From: CBDHCC01 sp965261015
GTDB taxonomy: Bacteria; Pseudomonadota; Alphaproteobacteria; Sphingomonadales; Sphingomonadaceae
NCBI GenBank assembly: GCA_965261015.1
Contig: CBDHCC010000001.1
Coordinates: forward strand, 186,001-250,000
Length of the DNA stretch: 64,000 nt
Direction of reading: 5' to 3'
Shown here: positions 43,770 through 53,900 of the stretch, piece after piece
Layout of the letters: each line of letters starts with the position of its first letter
Numbering within the stretch: position 1 is the stretch's first letter
The notes under the pieces: generated by a model
What the model was told of the DNA's origin: nothing
Database searches by the model: none
Seen by the model: only the letters and a program-made list of their open reading frames with translations
Made by a program: the position numbers and the translations under genes

Positions 43770-44447
43770 TTACCCGTTCAGCGCGTTGATCGCCTCGTGC
43801 ACCCGCGCCTCCGCCTCCGCGCGGGGCAGGCCCGGCGGGACGGTCTCGCCCACCCGGTAGGTGATCACCCCGGCGCGCTTCACGAAACGTCCCTTGGGGC
43901 ACAGCCGGCCGCTGTCGACCGCCACGGGCACGACCGGCAGGCGAAGGAGCGTGTAGAGGCCCGCGAACCCGGCCTTGAGCGGGGGCGCCTCTCCGTGGGG
44001 CACGCGCGTGCCCTCCGGCAGCAGCAGCAGCGTCCGGTTCTCCGCCACCGCCTGCTGGGCCAAGGCCTTCATGGCGCGCAACGTCCTGGCCCCGCCCTCG
44101 CGGTCGATCATCACCATGCCATAGCGCTCGCCCAGCCAGCCCCAGACCGGCACCCGGCGCAGTTCTTCCTTGGCGAAGATCAGCGGGCGGTCGAACAGCC
44201 GGGGCAGCTCCAGCGTCTCCCACATCGCCTCGTGCTTCATCGCGACCAGCACCGGGCCGCTCGGCCACTCCCCCTCGATGCGCGTCACGATACCTAGCAG
44301 CCAGCGCGCGCAGCCGGCGTGCCAGCGGCTCCATACCCGCGACATGACCGCCAGCCCCCGCTCCGACACCGCGCCGGCGGCGGCCGCGCCCAGCACGATC
44401 GGCACCGACCCGCCATAGAACACGATGGTGAACAGGCAGGACCGCAC
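43770..44447 (-). CDS. plsC: Lysophospholipid (1-acylglycerol-3-phosphate) acyltransferase family protein
   Basis: A 225-residue membrane-associated acyltransferase with an N-terminal hydrophobic segment (about 5-26). The catalytic block is KHEAMWETLELP, with H72 and an acidic partner E77, and the phosphate-binding EGTR is at 145-148 (LLLPEGTRVPHGE). It would acylate lysophosphatidic acid to phosphatidic acid. The GTG start at 44447 is used. It is the last gene of a leftward set after ftsE, ftsX and ydcF, 13 bases from ydcF. Symbol by family; paralogues are common. Confidence 0.88.
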   Translation of the reverse strand: MRSCLFTIVFYGGSVPIVLGAAAAGAVSERGLAVMSRVWSRWHAGCARWLLGIVTRIEGEWPSGPVLVAMKHEAMWETLELPRLFDRPLIFAKEELRRVPVWGWLGERYGMVMIDREGGARTLRAMKALAQQAVAENRTLLLLPEGTRVPHGEAPPLKAGFAGLYTLLRLPVVPVAVDSGRLCPKGRFVKRAGVITYRVGETVPPGLPRAEAEARVHEAINALNG

Positions 44448-44460
44448 GACGGCGACGAGG

Positions 44461-45012
44461 TCAGCGAACCAGCGCAGCGGCGTCCTCCACCAATGCTGCC
44501 GATCGGCGCAGCGCGTATTTGTTATACTCGGTCCACAGGCTCCAGAGCGAGGGGCGGCTGGCCACCGCGTCCACCCGGACGGACACGTCGTCGCCGACCT
44601 CGCGCCGCAGCTCGAAGGCGGCGCGCGGCATGTGCCAGTCGGTCGTGATCAGACGCGACCGCCGCAGGCGATGCTGGCGCAGCCAGTCGGCCGCCTCCGT
44701 CGCGTTGCCGCGCGTGTCGGCCGCCTCGCGCCCCAGTTCCACGCAACAGGCGAACAGGCGCTCGGCCACACCATATTCCGCCGCCAGCTCTCGCGGCCGC
44801 ACTTCCCGCGCCACGCCAGAGACGAACAGGCGCGCCACCGCCCCGCGCCGCAGCAGGTCCAGGCCGCGCGGAATGCGATCGGGACCGCCGGTGAAGACGA
44901 TCGCCGCCTCGTCTGGCCTGTCGCTGTCCTCGGCGCCCGGCAGGGTCACGGCGAACACGGCGAAGCCGAGCAGCCACGCCAGCAGCGGCACGGAGAGCGC
45001 GCGCCAGATCAC
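44461..45012 (-). CDS. YdcF family (DUF218) protein
   Basis: A 183-residue protein with one N-terminal membrane helix (WRALSVPLLAWLLGFAVFAVTL) and a DUF218 domain: AAIVFTGGPDRIPRGLDLLRRG, VARLFVSGVAREV, DTRGNATEAADWLRQ, SRLITTDWHMPRAAFEL. Relatives such as SanA and YdcF are implicated in envelope functions, but their reactions are unclear. It starts with GTG within the ftsX stop. Its position after ftsEX is a recurrent alphaproteobacterial arrangement, suggesting a role in cell-envelope growth. Confidence 0.88.
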   Translation of the reverse strand: MIWRALSVPLLAWLLGFAVFAVTLPGAEDSDRPDEAAIVFTGGPDRIPRGLDLLRRGAVARLFVSGVAREVRPRELAAEYGVAERLFACCVELGREAADTRGNATEAADWLRQHRLRRSRLITTDWHMPRAAFELRREVGDDVSVRVDAVASRPSLWSLWTEYNKYALRRSAALVEDAAALVR

Positions 45013-45947
45013 CGCATGGTCCGAAGCGCCGCGCGGACGGTCCAGCGGGTCGACAGCCGGGTGAGCGCCACCGCGCCCAGCGGCACCAGCAGGGTGCTGC
45101 CCGCCACCAGCCAGCCGGTCGGCACGCCGCCCACCGACAGCGCGTCGCCCGCGCCGCCCGCCACGCGGAACCCCTCGGCCAGCCGCCCGGCGCGGTCGGC
45201 GGCCAGCACGAACAGCGCCAGGCCCAGCGCGAAACCCGCCGCGATCCCCATTCGCCCGTCGCGCACCACCCGGCGCTCGAACAGGCGCGACACCTGCGCG
45301 TCCGTGGCGCCCAGCAGGTGCAGCGTGGCGATCGTGCTCTCGTGCGCGTCCAGCGCCGCGCGGGCGGCCAGCACGACGGTGGCGGTGGTCGCCGCGACGG
45401 CGAGCAGCAGGACGGTGATCGCCAGGCCCGCGGCGAGCGTCAGGACCCGGCTGACGGGCCGCGCCCATTGCGAGCTCTGGTCCACCCGCACCGCGTCCGA
45501 CAGCACGGCCAGCCGCCCGGCCAGCCGCCCGGCCGCGCGCTCCGCGCCCACCGGGCCGACGGCGCGCAGCCGGACGTCGATCAGCGCGGGCACCGGCAGT
45601 TCCGGGTCCAGCTCGGCCGCGCCCAGATAGGGCGCGATCAGTTCGCGCACCCGCGCCTCCGGCACCAGGTCCGCGCGCGCCACGCCGCGGTCGGACTGGA
45701 GCAGCGCCAGGGCGCGCACCGCGACGCCCGACCGGCGCGCCGGATCGCCCTCGACCACCTGCACCGTCAGCCGCTCGCTCAAGGCGTCGCGCAGCGACCA
45801 GGCGGCGAGCGCGCCCGACAGCGCCGCCCCGGTCGCCAGCGTGGCGAGCGCCATCATCACGCCCAGGATCCACGGCATGGTCGTGGACAGCCGGCTGCCG
45901 CTCAGCAGCCGCTCCACGCCGCCGGGCAGCGCGCCCGCCGCCCTCAC
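45009..45947 (-). CDS. ftsX: Cell division protein FtsX (ABC permease)
   Basis: A 312-residue protein with four predicted membrane helices: one after the N-terminus (WILGVMMALATLATGAALSG), a periplasmic domain of about 100 residues, then three C-terminal helices including LTLAAGLAITVLLLAVAATTATVVL. With FtsE it transmits a division signal to peptidoglycan hydrolases across the membrane. It starts with GTG overlapping the ftsE stop and overlaps ydcF in the same way. Sequence conservation is low in this family, so the call relies on topology and position after ftsE. Confidence 0.9.
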   Translation of the reverse strand: MRAAGALPGGVERLLSGSRLSTTMPWILGVMMALATLATGAALSGALAAWSLRDALSERLTVQVVEGDPARRSGVAVRALALLQSDRGVARADLVPEARVRELIAPYLGAAELDPELPVPALIDVRLRAVGPVGAERAAGRLAGRLAVLSDAVRVDQSSQWARPVSRVLTLAAGLAITVLLLAVAATTATVVLAARAALDAHESTIATLHLLGATDAQVSRLFERRVVRDGRMGIAAGFALGLALFVLAADRAGRLAEGFRVAGGAGDALSVGGVPTGWLVAGSTLLVPLGAVALTRLSTRWTVRAALRTMR

Positions 45948-46654
45948 GCGGGGGCCCGCCGCGGCAGGGGATGGAGCAGCTGGCCGGTCGGGTCGGACAG
46001 CCGCCCGTCGGCCAGCCGCATCATCTGCGCGCCCGGCACCCGATTCAGCAGGTGGATGTCGTGAGTGGCGACCACGATGGTCGTGCCCAGCCGGTTGAGC
46101 ATCTCGAACAGGTGCAGCAGGCGACCGGCCATGTCGGGATCGACATTGCCCGTGGGCTCGTCGGCGACCAGGATGCGCGGCTTGCCGATCACCGCGCGCG
46201 CGATGGCGGCGCGCTGCTGTTCCCCGCCCGACAGGGTGGCGGGCCGGGCGTCCGCGCGGTCGCCCAGGCCGACCCAGCCGATCAGCTCGTCCACCGGCCG
46301 GTCCACCGCCTCGCCGGACAGCCCAGCGACGCGCAGCGGCAGGGCCACGTTGTCGCGCACCGACAGGTGGGGCAGCAGGCGGAAATCCTGGAACACCACG
46401 CCGATCCGCCGGCGATAGTCCGGCAGCCGGTCGCGCGACATCGCCACCACGTCGTCGCCGAACAGCTGGATCGATCCGCGGGACGGCAGGTGCGCCAGAT
46501 AGAGGAGCTTCAAAAGCGACGTCTTGCCCGCGCCCGACGCGCCCGTGAGGAACGAGAAGGAGCCGGGGCCGAGCGAGAAGGAGATGTCGGACAACACCTC
46601 GGCCCCCATGCCGTATCGGAGGCCCACGCCTTCGAAGCGGACGGTGCCGCTCAC
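45944..46654 (-). CDS. ftsE: Cell division ATP-binding protein FtsE
   Basis: A 236-residue ABC ATPase. Walker A is GASGAGKTS at 38-46, the signature is LSGGEQQRAAIARA, Walker B ILVADEPTGNVD, and the H-loop VVATHDIHLL. RFEGVGLRYGMGAEVLSDISF is the typical start. It powers the FtsEX complex during division. The GTG at 46654 is used, as the longer upstream frame is non-conserved. First gene of the leftward ftsE-ftsX-ydcF-plsC unit, divergent from the zinc-ribbon gene. Confidence 0.95.
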   Translation of the reverse strand: MSGTVRFEGVGLRYGMGAEVLSDISFSLGPGSFSFLTGASGAGKTSLLKLLYLAHLPSRGSIQLFGDDVVAMSRDRLPDYRRRIGVVFQDFRLLPHLSVRDNVALPLRVAGLSGEAVDRPVDELIGWVGLGDRADARPATLSGGEQQRAAIARAVIGKPRILVADEPTGNVDPDMAGRLLHLFEMLNRLGTTIVVATHDIHLLNRVPGAQMMRLADGRLSDPTGQLLHPLPRRAPA

Positions 46655-46813
46655 CGCCGGGCGGGGGACGAAGCGTGGGGGCCGGATGCCATCGGGTCGC
46701 CATGGCACAGCGGCCCCGCGCTCGCCAACCACCTGTCCCTTGCCACGCGGAGGCCGGGCGTGCTTTGGAGGAAGACCCAGCCAGTCCCCGCCATCGAAGC
46801 GCCCGCCGCCGCC

Positions 46814-47530
46814 ATGATCCTGACCTGCCCCGCCTGCGCGATGCGCTATCTGGTGCCCGACACGGCGATCCCGCCGTCCGGTCGGCAGGTGCGGTGCGCC
46901 AATTGCCGCCACAGCTGGCATCAGGAGCCGGCGGAGGCGGAGGCGTCGGCCCCCTCGCCCTTCCCGGCCGTCCGCCCCCAGCCGCCGGTCCCGCCGTCGA
47001 TCGCCCCGCGCGAAGCCGCGCGGGAGACCCGGCCGGTCAGCAACCGCCCGGCGCCCGCGCCGCCCGAACGGGTGAGTGTGATGGACCACCGGCCGCCCTT
47101 CGCGCGGCGGCGCAATCCGCTGCGGACCTGGACGTGGATCGCGGGCGGGCTGGCGGCGCTGATCCTGGCGCTCGGCGTGGCGGCCTGGTGGGTCGGGCGT
47201 GCGCCGATCGCCGCCGCGCTGGGCCTGCCGACCACCGCGGAAAGCCCGCTGCTGATCACGGGCGTCACCGACCATCAGCGGATCGGGGAGGCGCGCAACA
47301 TCCTGATGATCAGCGGCAACATCCGCAACGTGTCCGACGAGGAACAGGCGATCCCGGCGATCCTGGCCGAGGGCGTGGATGCCAACGGCCGCGTGATCTA
47401 CAGCTGGACCTTCCCGCCGCCGCGCGCGCGCATCGCGCCGGGAGAGACCGTGCCCTATAACAACGCGCAGGCCGGGGCGACGGACAAGATCACCGACGTG
47501 TTCCTGTCGTTCGACACGGCGCGGCCCTGA
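46814..47530 (+). CDS. MJ0042-type zinc-ribbon membrane protein
   Basis: A 238-residue protein. An N-terminal zinc ribbon has C5 and C8 (CPAC) with C28 and C31 (CANC), the MJ0042/zinc_ribbon_5 type. A proline-rich linker follows, then a single membrane helix at about 106-128 and a C-terminal extracytoplasmic domain (ITGVTDHQRIGEARNILMISGNIRNVSDEEQ). This layout is conserved next to ftsE in sphingomonads and other alphaproteobacteria. Function unknown; a link to division is suggested only by position. Confidence 0.85.
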   Translation: MILTCPACAMRYLVPDTAIPPSGRQVRCANCRHSWHQEPAEAEASAPSPFPAVRPQPPVPPSIAPREAARETRPVSNRPAPAPPERVSVMDHRPPFARRRNPLRTWTWIAGGLAALILALGVAAWWVGRAPIAAALGLPTTAESPLLITGVTDHQRIGEARNILMISGNIRNVSDEEQAIPAILAEGVDANGRVIYSWTFPPPRARIAPGETVPYNNAQAGATDKITDVFLSFDTARP

Positions 47531-47602
47531 TCGCCGGCCCCGACGCGGCCGCCGGCCATATTGCCCCGTCCGGTCCGCTCTGCTAGCGCGCCGGCCTGCC
47601 GT

Positions 47603-47689
47603 GCGGCCATGGCGGAATTGGTAGACGCGCAACGTTGAGGTCGTTGTGGGCGAAAGCCCGTGGAAGTTCGAGTCTTCTTGGCCGCACCA
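47603..47689 (+). tRNA. tRNA-Leu (anticodon GAG)
   Basis: An 87-base class II tRNA. The acceptor stem GCGGCCA pairs with TGGCCGC, followed by discriminator A and an encoded CCA. The anticodon stem CAACG/CGTTG closes the loop TTGAGGT, giving anticodon GAG. A long variable arm (GTGGGCGAAAGCCCGT) and the T arm with TTCGAGT are visible. It reads CUC/CUU leucine codons. The restriction-modification genes begin about 100 bases downstream. Confidence 0.95.
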
Positions 47690-47790
47690 CTCCCCGGACC
47701 ACCGCGCCGGCCGCCAGCGAGGCGAAAGGCTGTTTTCGACCCGCTGGTCGGTCGTGTAGGCAGAGCCTCTCAGGGGAGGCCTCCGGCTTG

Positions 47791-50700
47791 ATGAACAACT
47801 ACGACGCGCTCGTCACCAGACTGCGCGAAGTCTTCCAGATCGACCGGCCCGAGCTGGATTTCGGGATCTATCGCATCCTGAACGCCCGGGCGGACGAGAT
47901 CGACGCCTACCTGTCCACCCGGCTGAGGGAGCGCGTGTCCGAAGCGCTGACCGAGGGCGCGTCCGCCACGGCCGAGGGGCAGCAGCGGGAGCTGGACGCG
48001 CTCATCGCCAGCCTCGCCGCCGCCGGCGTCGACCCCGAGGGCGCGCCCAAGGTGCAGGAACTGCGCGCCGCCATCCGGGCCGCCACGACCGGCGCCTCCG
48101 AACACGAGAACGCCGTGTTCACCCACCTGCTGACCTTTTTCGGCCGCTATTACGACAAGGGCGATTTCATCAGCCAGCGGCGGTACAAGGGCGACACCTA
48201 CGCCATCCCCTATGCCGGCGAAGAAGTGGTTTTGCACTGGGCCAACAAGGACCAGTATTACACCAAGTCGGGCGAGGCTTTTTCCAACTACGCCTTCGCG
48301 CTGCCCGATGGCCGGACGGTGCGGTTCCGGCTGGTCGCGGCCGACACCGCCAAGGACAACCGCAAGGACACCGACAAGGAACGCCGGTTCGTGCTGGCGG
48401 ACGCGCGCACGGTGGCGCGGATCGACGAGGACGGCGCGCCGTACGAGGACGCGGTCGTACCCGTGGCCGAGGACGAGGGCGATCTGATCCTGCGCTTCGA
48501 CTATCGCGCCATGCCCAAGGGCAGCAAGCAGGCCGCGCTGGTGGATCGGGCGGTCGAGACGATCCTGGGCGACCCGACCGTCGAGGCCCGATGGCGGGCC
48601 TTGGCCGAGCGGGCACCGACGGAGACCAACCCGCAGCGCACGCTGTTGGAGAAACACCTGACCACCTACACGCAGAAGAACACCGCCGACTATTTCATCC
48701 ACAAGGATCTGGGCGCCTTTCTGCGGCGAGAGCTGGATTCCTATATCAAGAGCGAGGTGATGAACCTCGACGACGTGCAGAACGCCCGGGCCTTCGCCGC
48801 GATCGAGACGAACCTGCGGATGATCCAGTGCCTGCGCGCGGTCGCGCTGGACCTGATCGCCTTCCTGGCGAGCATCGAGGATTTTCAGAAGAAGCTGTGG
48901 CTGAAGAAGAAGTTCGTCGTGGCCGCGCAGTATTGCGTGACGCTCGACCGCGTGCCTGCCGCCCTGTACCCGGCGATCGCCGCCAATCCCGCGCAATGGG
49001 CGCAGTGGCACGATCTGGGGATGCGCGACGCCCCGGCGGCGGGCAGTGTCGAGGACCTGGCGGCCCAGCCCTTCCTGATGGTCGACACCGCCCTGTTCGA
49101 CGCGGCGTTCCGGGCGGACCTGCTGCGCGCGATCCCCGATCTGGACGCCAGCACGGACGGGCTGCTGGTCAACGGCGACAATTTCCAGGCCCTGACGCTG
49201 CTGACCGAGCGGTATCGGGGGCAGGTGAAGTGCGTTTATATTGATCCGCCGTATAATACGGGAACGGATGATTTCATCTATAAGGATCGGTATCAGCATT
49301 TAAGCTGGCTTACCTTTATAAGTAGCCGGTTGATTTCCTCTCAACCCTTTCTTTCTTCTTCCGCAAGTATGTACTGCAACTTAAACGACATTGAAGATTG
49401 GAGAATGCGAGGACTCATCGAAAGCGATTTTGGAGCAGATTCCTACATTACGACAATTATAACAAAATGTTCAACATCATCAAGCTTTAGAACTGTAAAT
49501 GCCGGTCCAGTAGATATAACAGATCGTGTTCTTTTGTTTGCTAAGGATCGTTCATCATTCTTGTTTAATCCACAACCTGTTGAGAAGCCTGTCGATCTCG
49601 GTCACTTTTCTCGGTTTATCGAGAACTTTGACGAACATCCTTCACAATGGGTTTTTAAGAATATCAAGCTTCAAGTCCTTCAAGATATGGGCTTCTCTTG
49701 CTCATCCACACGTGAAGGACAAAAGCTCGCAGTGGAAAAATGGGGTTCGGCTGCGAAGGCTGTCATCGACGCTGCTGCCGAAAAGTTTGCTCTTGAGAAT
49801 GCAGACCGTGTTTTTGAAACCAAAACTCTCCAAAAACCCTCGAAGTGGCTTGTTGAAAAGATCGCCTATTCACGCGCCAACCCAACTGAAATTGTCAGTC
49901 TTTCGAGAGATACTGGCGAGCCGGTCATTCTCCTGGGCGGTCGGCAGTTTTACTTCCTGGGCAAAGGCGTCATTTCCGTAAACGGTCGAAAGGTCGTGAC
50001 CGAACCTGCATTGACCTTGTGGCTTGATATCGATACAAATAATCTGAAGCATGAAGGAGATTTTGAGTTCTCCAATGGTAAAAAGCCGATCAAACTTGTT
50101 CGCCGTATCGTAAGCATGGCAGACAACGCTGAAGGTGGAACGATACTCGACTTTTTCGCCGGGTCCGGAAGCACAGGCCATGCTGTAATCTCACTGAACA
50201 GGCAAGACAACCTGCTGCGCCGCTACCTGTTGGTAGAACAAGGCCCCTATTTCGACACAGTCCTGAAACCCCGCATCCAAAAGGTCGTCTATTCCGCCGA
50301 CTGGCGCGATGGCCGGCCCACCGCGCCCGGCACCGGCATCAGCCACGCCTTCAAGGTCTTGAAGATCGAGAGCTACGAGGACACGCTCAACAATCTGACG
50401 CTGCGGCGCGACCGGGACCAGGCGGGCCTGCTGGACGCCATCGGGCCGGCGGCGCGCGACGAGTATCTGATGCGCTATATGCTGGACGTCGAGGCGCGCG
50501 GGTCCATCCTGTCCGTCGAGGCTTTCCGCAAGCCCTTCGACCACACGCTCGACATCGCGGTGGACAGCGCGGGGGCCACCGCGCCGACCCGGATCGATCT
50601 GGTGGAGACGTTCAACTATCTGATCGGCCTCGCCGTCCGGCGGATCGATGTCCGGCGGGACCAGGGCTACGCCGCGGTCGAGGGCACGCTGCCGACCGGT

Positions 50701-50946
50701 GAGCGCACGCTGGTGCTGTGGCGCGACTGCGACGCGTTGGACTATGACGGCCTGGCCGCGCTGTGCGACAGGCTGGCGATCAACCCGGCCAACGGCGAGT
50801 ACGACGTCGTCTATCTGAACGGCGACCACACGATCCCGTCCGTCCTCCAGCGCGACGACGCCGATGGCGGAGGCGAGCTGTGCCTGACCCTGCGACAGAT
50901 CGAACCGGCCTTCCTGGACGCGATGTTCGACACGGGTCCCGCCTGA
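47791..50946 (+). CDS. Type III-like DNA methyltransferase (Mod) with long N-terminal extension
   Basis: A 1051-residue beta-class N6-adenine or N4-cytosine DNA methyltransferase. Motif IV DPPY is at 485-488 (YIDPPYNTGTDDFIYKD) and motif I FAGSG at 789-793 (LDFFAGSGSTGHAV), with the target-recognition region between. That order is typical of type III Mod proteins, but those are mostly 600-700 residues with DPPY near residue 120; here about 480 residues precede it. Bases about 49231-50280, from just before DPPY to just after FAGSG, are AT-rich: one 60-base stretch at 49441 has 17 G+C against 43 of 60 at 48961. The frame is intact throughout. ATG 47791 follows AGGGGAGG at wide spacing. The stop overlaps the restriction subunit start. 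Confidence 0.92.
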   Translation: MNNYDALVTRLREVFQIDRPELDFGIYRILNARADEIDAYLSTRLRERVSEALTEGASATAEGQQRELDALIASLAAAGVDPEGAPKVQELRAAIRAATTGASEHENAVFTHLLTFFGRYYDKGDFISQRRYKGDTYAIPYAGEEVVLHWANKDQYYTKSGEAFSNYAFALPDGRTVRFRLVAADTAKDNRKDTDKERRFVLADARTVARIDEDGAPYEDAVVPVAEDEGDLILRFDYRAMPKGSKQAALVDRAVETILGDPTVEARWRALAERAPTETNPQRTLLEKHLTTYTQKNTADYFIHKDLGAFLRRELDSYIKSEVMNLDDVQNARAFAAIETNLRMIQCLRAVALDLIAFLASIEDFQKKLWLKKKFVVAAQYCVTLDRVPAALYPAIAANPAQWAQWHDLGMRDAPAAGSVEDLAAQPFLMVDTALFDAAFRADLLRAIPDLDASTDGLLVNGDNFQALTLLTERYRGQVKCVYIDPPYNTGTDDFIYKDRYQHLSWLTFISSRLISSQPFLSSSASMYCNLNDIEDWRMRGLIESDFGADSYITTIITKCSTSSSFRTVNAGPVDITDRVLLFAKDRSSFLFNPQPVEKPVDLGHFSRFIENFDEHPSQWVFKNIKLQVLQDMGFSCSSTREGQKLAVEKWGSAAKAVIDAAAEKFALENADRVFETKTLQKPSKWLVEKIAYSRANPTEIVSLSRDTGEPVILLGGRQFYFLGKGVISVNGRKVVTEPALTLWLDIDTNNLKHEGDFEFSNGKKPIKLVRRIVSMADNAEGGTILDFFAGSGSTGHAVISLNRQDNLLRRYLLVEQGPYFDTVLKPRIQKVVYSADWRDGRPTAPGTGISHAFKVLKIESYEDTLNNLTLRRDRDQAGLLDAIGPAARDEYLMRYMLDVEARGSILSVEAFRKPFDHTLDIAVDSAGATAPTRIDLVETFNYLIGLAVRRIDVRRDQGYAAVEGTLPTGERTLVLWRDCDALDYDGLAALCDRLAINPANGEYDVVYLNGDHTIPSVLQRDDADGGGELCLTLRQIEPAFLDAMFDTGPA
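49231..50280 (+). other. AT-rich recombinant segment inside the methyltransferase gene
   Basis: A sharp fall in GC content begins at the codons for CVYIDPPYNTG and recovers after HAVISLNRQDNLLRRYLLVEQ. The segment corresponds to motif IV, the target-recognition domain and motif I, and uses codons (TTT, ATT, AAA, TCA, GAA) otherwise rare in the window. This is the signature of gene conversion or exchange of the specificity-determining part. Confidence 0.8.
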
Positions 50947-53900
50947 TGGCGCGCGCGCCCGGGGCGGCCAAGGGTGCGCGGCGCACCTTCCATCAGGAGC
51001 TGGTGCTCAACCGCTGGATGCTCCGCTTCTTCCGGGGAGAGGGGCTGCCCGCGCTCAAGGCCCGGCTCGCCGATCCCCGCCACGAAGAGGTGGACGAGGA
51101 CGGCCAGACGGGTTTCTTCCACGAATTGACGCGACTGCTCGAGGCCGACCGGATCAGCGCCACCGACCTGCGCCGGTACGACCTGAACATCGTCGGGCAC
51201 TGGCGGGCGATCACCCGGCGGCGCAACGCCGCCGAGGGCCAGGTGCTGACGATGAAGTATTTCCAGCACCTCTCGCTGCTGTTCACCGAAATCTATCTCG
51301 ACTGGTATTTCCACCGCCGCGACGCCCTGCTGACCGGGCTGAACGGGGAACTGGCCCGCTATCGCGCCGAACCGGGCGCGGAACCCTTTCGCGACTATAT
51401 CGAGGCGGACCTGGCGAAGATCGCCTTCTGGAGCGCCACCGGCAGCGGCAAGACGCTGCTGCTGCACGTCAACATCCGGCAATATCTGGGCTATTTCGCG
51501 GCGCGGGGCGGCAAGGCCACTCCCGACAAGATCATCCTGCTGACGCCCAACGAGGGTCTGTCGCGCCAGCATCTGGACGAATTGTCGCTGTCCGGCTTCG
51601 CCTCTCACCGCCTGTTCGACAAGAACCGCGCGCCCGATTTCCCCGGCACGATCGAAGTGATCGACATCAACAAGCTGGGCGAGGAGATGGGCGACAAGAC
51701 CGTCGCCGTCTACGCTTTCGAGGGCGACAATCTGGTGCTGGTCGACGAAGGCCATCGCGGCACCGGCAGCGCGGGCGGGGCCTGGATGGCGCGCCGCGAG
51801 GCGCTGGTGGGTACGGGCTTCGCTTTCGAATATTCCGCGACCTTCTCCCAGGCCGTCGGCAAGGGCCTGACCGTCGAGAAGGCGGAGGCGGAGATCCTGA
51901 AGCGCAAGGCCTTGCGCGAGTTCGAGACCAAAGCCTTGCGGACACTCAGCCAGCCGCAGCGCGACCGGATCGCGCTGACCACCGCCGAACGGAAGCAGGC
52001 CCGCACCGACGCCGTGCGCGAAAGCTACGCCAAGGCGATCCTGTTCGATTACAGCTACAAATTCTTCCACGCCGACGGCTATGGCAAGGAATCGCTGATC
52101 CTGAACCTCGCCGATGGCGGGAACGAACAGGACCGGGCGCTCTACTTCACCGCCTGCCTGCTCGGCTTCTACCAGCAGCTCTGGCTGTGGGAGACGAAGC
52201 GCGCGGCGATCGCCGACTTCAACATCGAACGGCCGCTGTGGGTGTTCGTCGGCAACACCGTTTCGCGCGAAGACAGCGACGTCCTGACCGTGCTGCGCTT
52301 CCTGGGGCGTTTCCTCGCCGACGACACGCGGATGACGGGCTGGATCGCCGACCTGATCGCCGATCGCGCGCGGTTGCTGGACGGCAAGGGGCGCAGCCTG
52401 TTCGAAAAGCGCTTCACACCCCTGCTCGGGCATGACGCGGACGAGGTCTATCGGGACATTCTGCGCCGGATGTTCAACGCCGGCTCACGCCAGCGGCTGA
52501 AGCTGGTCAACCTGAAGGGCAGCAAGGGCGAGCTGGCGTTGCGGGTGGGGACCGCCGAACCCTTTGGCCTGATCAGCATCGGCGACGACAGCGGCTTCCT
52601 AAAGGCGGCGGAAGCGGGCGACGAACCGTTCGATGTCGAAGCCGACGACTTCGGCACCGGGCTGTTCCACACGATCAACCGGCCCGACAGCAAGCTGACC
52701 GTGCTCATCGGCTCGCGCAAGTTCACCGAAGGCTGGTCGAGCTGGCGCGTGGCGACGATGGGCCTGCTCAATATGGGCCGCGGCGAAGGCTCGCAGATCA
52801 TCCAGCTGTTCGGGCGCGGGGTCCGACTGAAAGGGCGCGGTCTGTCGCTCAAACGCTCGCTGCCGCACGACCGGCCGAAGGGCGCGCATCTCGACCGGCT
52901 GGAGACGCTCAACATCTTCGGGGTGCGCGCCGATTATATGGCGACGTTCAAGGATTATCTGATCGACGAGGGCATCACGCCGAGCGATGAGATGATCCAA
53001 CTCGACTTCCCGACGAGGGCCAACCTGCCCGCCACGCGTCTGAAGACGCTCAGGCTCAGGGACGGCTACAGGGACGATCAGGCGCGGGGTTTCAAGCGCG
53101 CCTGTTCTCCGTGCCTTTTCAAGGTGCCCACGGAGTTCGCGGGGAAGATCAAGACGCCGCACGTCACGCTCGACCTCTACCCGCGCGTCGAGGCTTTGAG
53201 CACGCTCCATCAGGCCAGGGACCCCGCGGGCGAGGCGCGCCATTCCGGCAAGCTCGATCGCCGCGCGACGGCGATGTTCGACTGGGATCGGGTGTATCTG
53301 GCGGTGCAGGAGCACAAGCGGCTGAAGGGCTGGAGCAACCTGCGCCTGGACCGCAAGCGGCTGATCGACTTCAGCACCGGCGCGGACGGCTGGTACACGC
53401 TCTACGCGCCCCCGGCGGAGCTCGCGCTGGGCGGCTTCGGCGACGTTCTGAGGCAGCAGGCGATCCTCACCCGCCTGCTCACCGACTACACGGATCGCTT
53501 CTATCAGGGGCTGAAGGCCGCCTATGAGGGGCAGTATTACGACGTCGGCGTGGTCGATGCCCAGAGTGGCTCCCTGCTCAGGCTCTACCAGTTCGATTTC
53601 GAGGACAGCGACGACGGTGCGACCTACCGCGCGAAGCTGGAGGCGCTGAAAGCCATCGTCGCGGCGGGCGAGATCGGGCAGGCGAGCCAGTGGCACGCGG
53701 CCAACATGGTCGCGATCAGTTTCGGCCAGCACCTCTATTATCCGCTCCTGGCGCCCGAGAGTGGCAAGGAGCTGCCGCTCAAGATGCGTCCGATCGCCTT
53801 CGACGCGCCGAGCGAAGTGCGGTTCGTGAACGACCTGCAGGCGTTCTACGACTCCGACGCCGGGAAGGAAGCGATCGGCGACCGCAGCCTCTATCTGCTG

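Noticed and set aside
47761..47790. Hairpin GCCTC-TCAGGG-GAGGC hiding the mod ribosome site
   Set aside because: Only a 5-base stem; in such GC-rich sequence this is not convincing as a regulatory structure.
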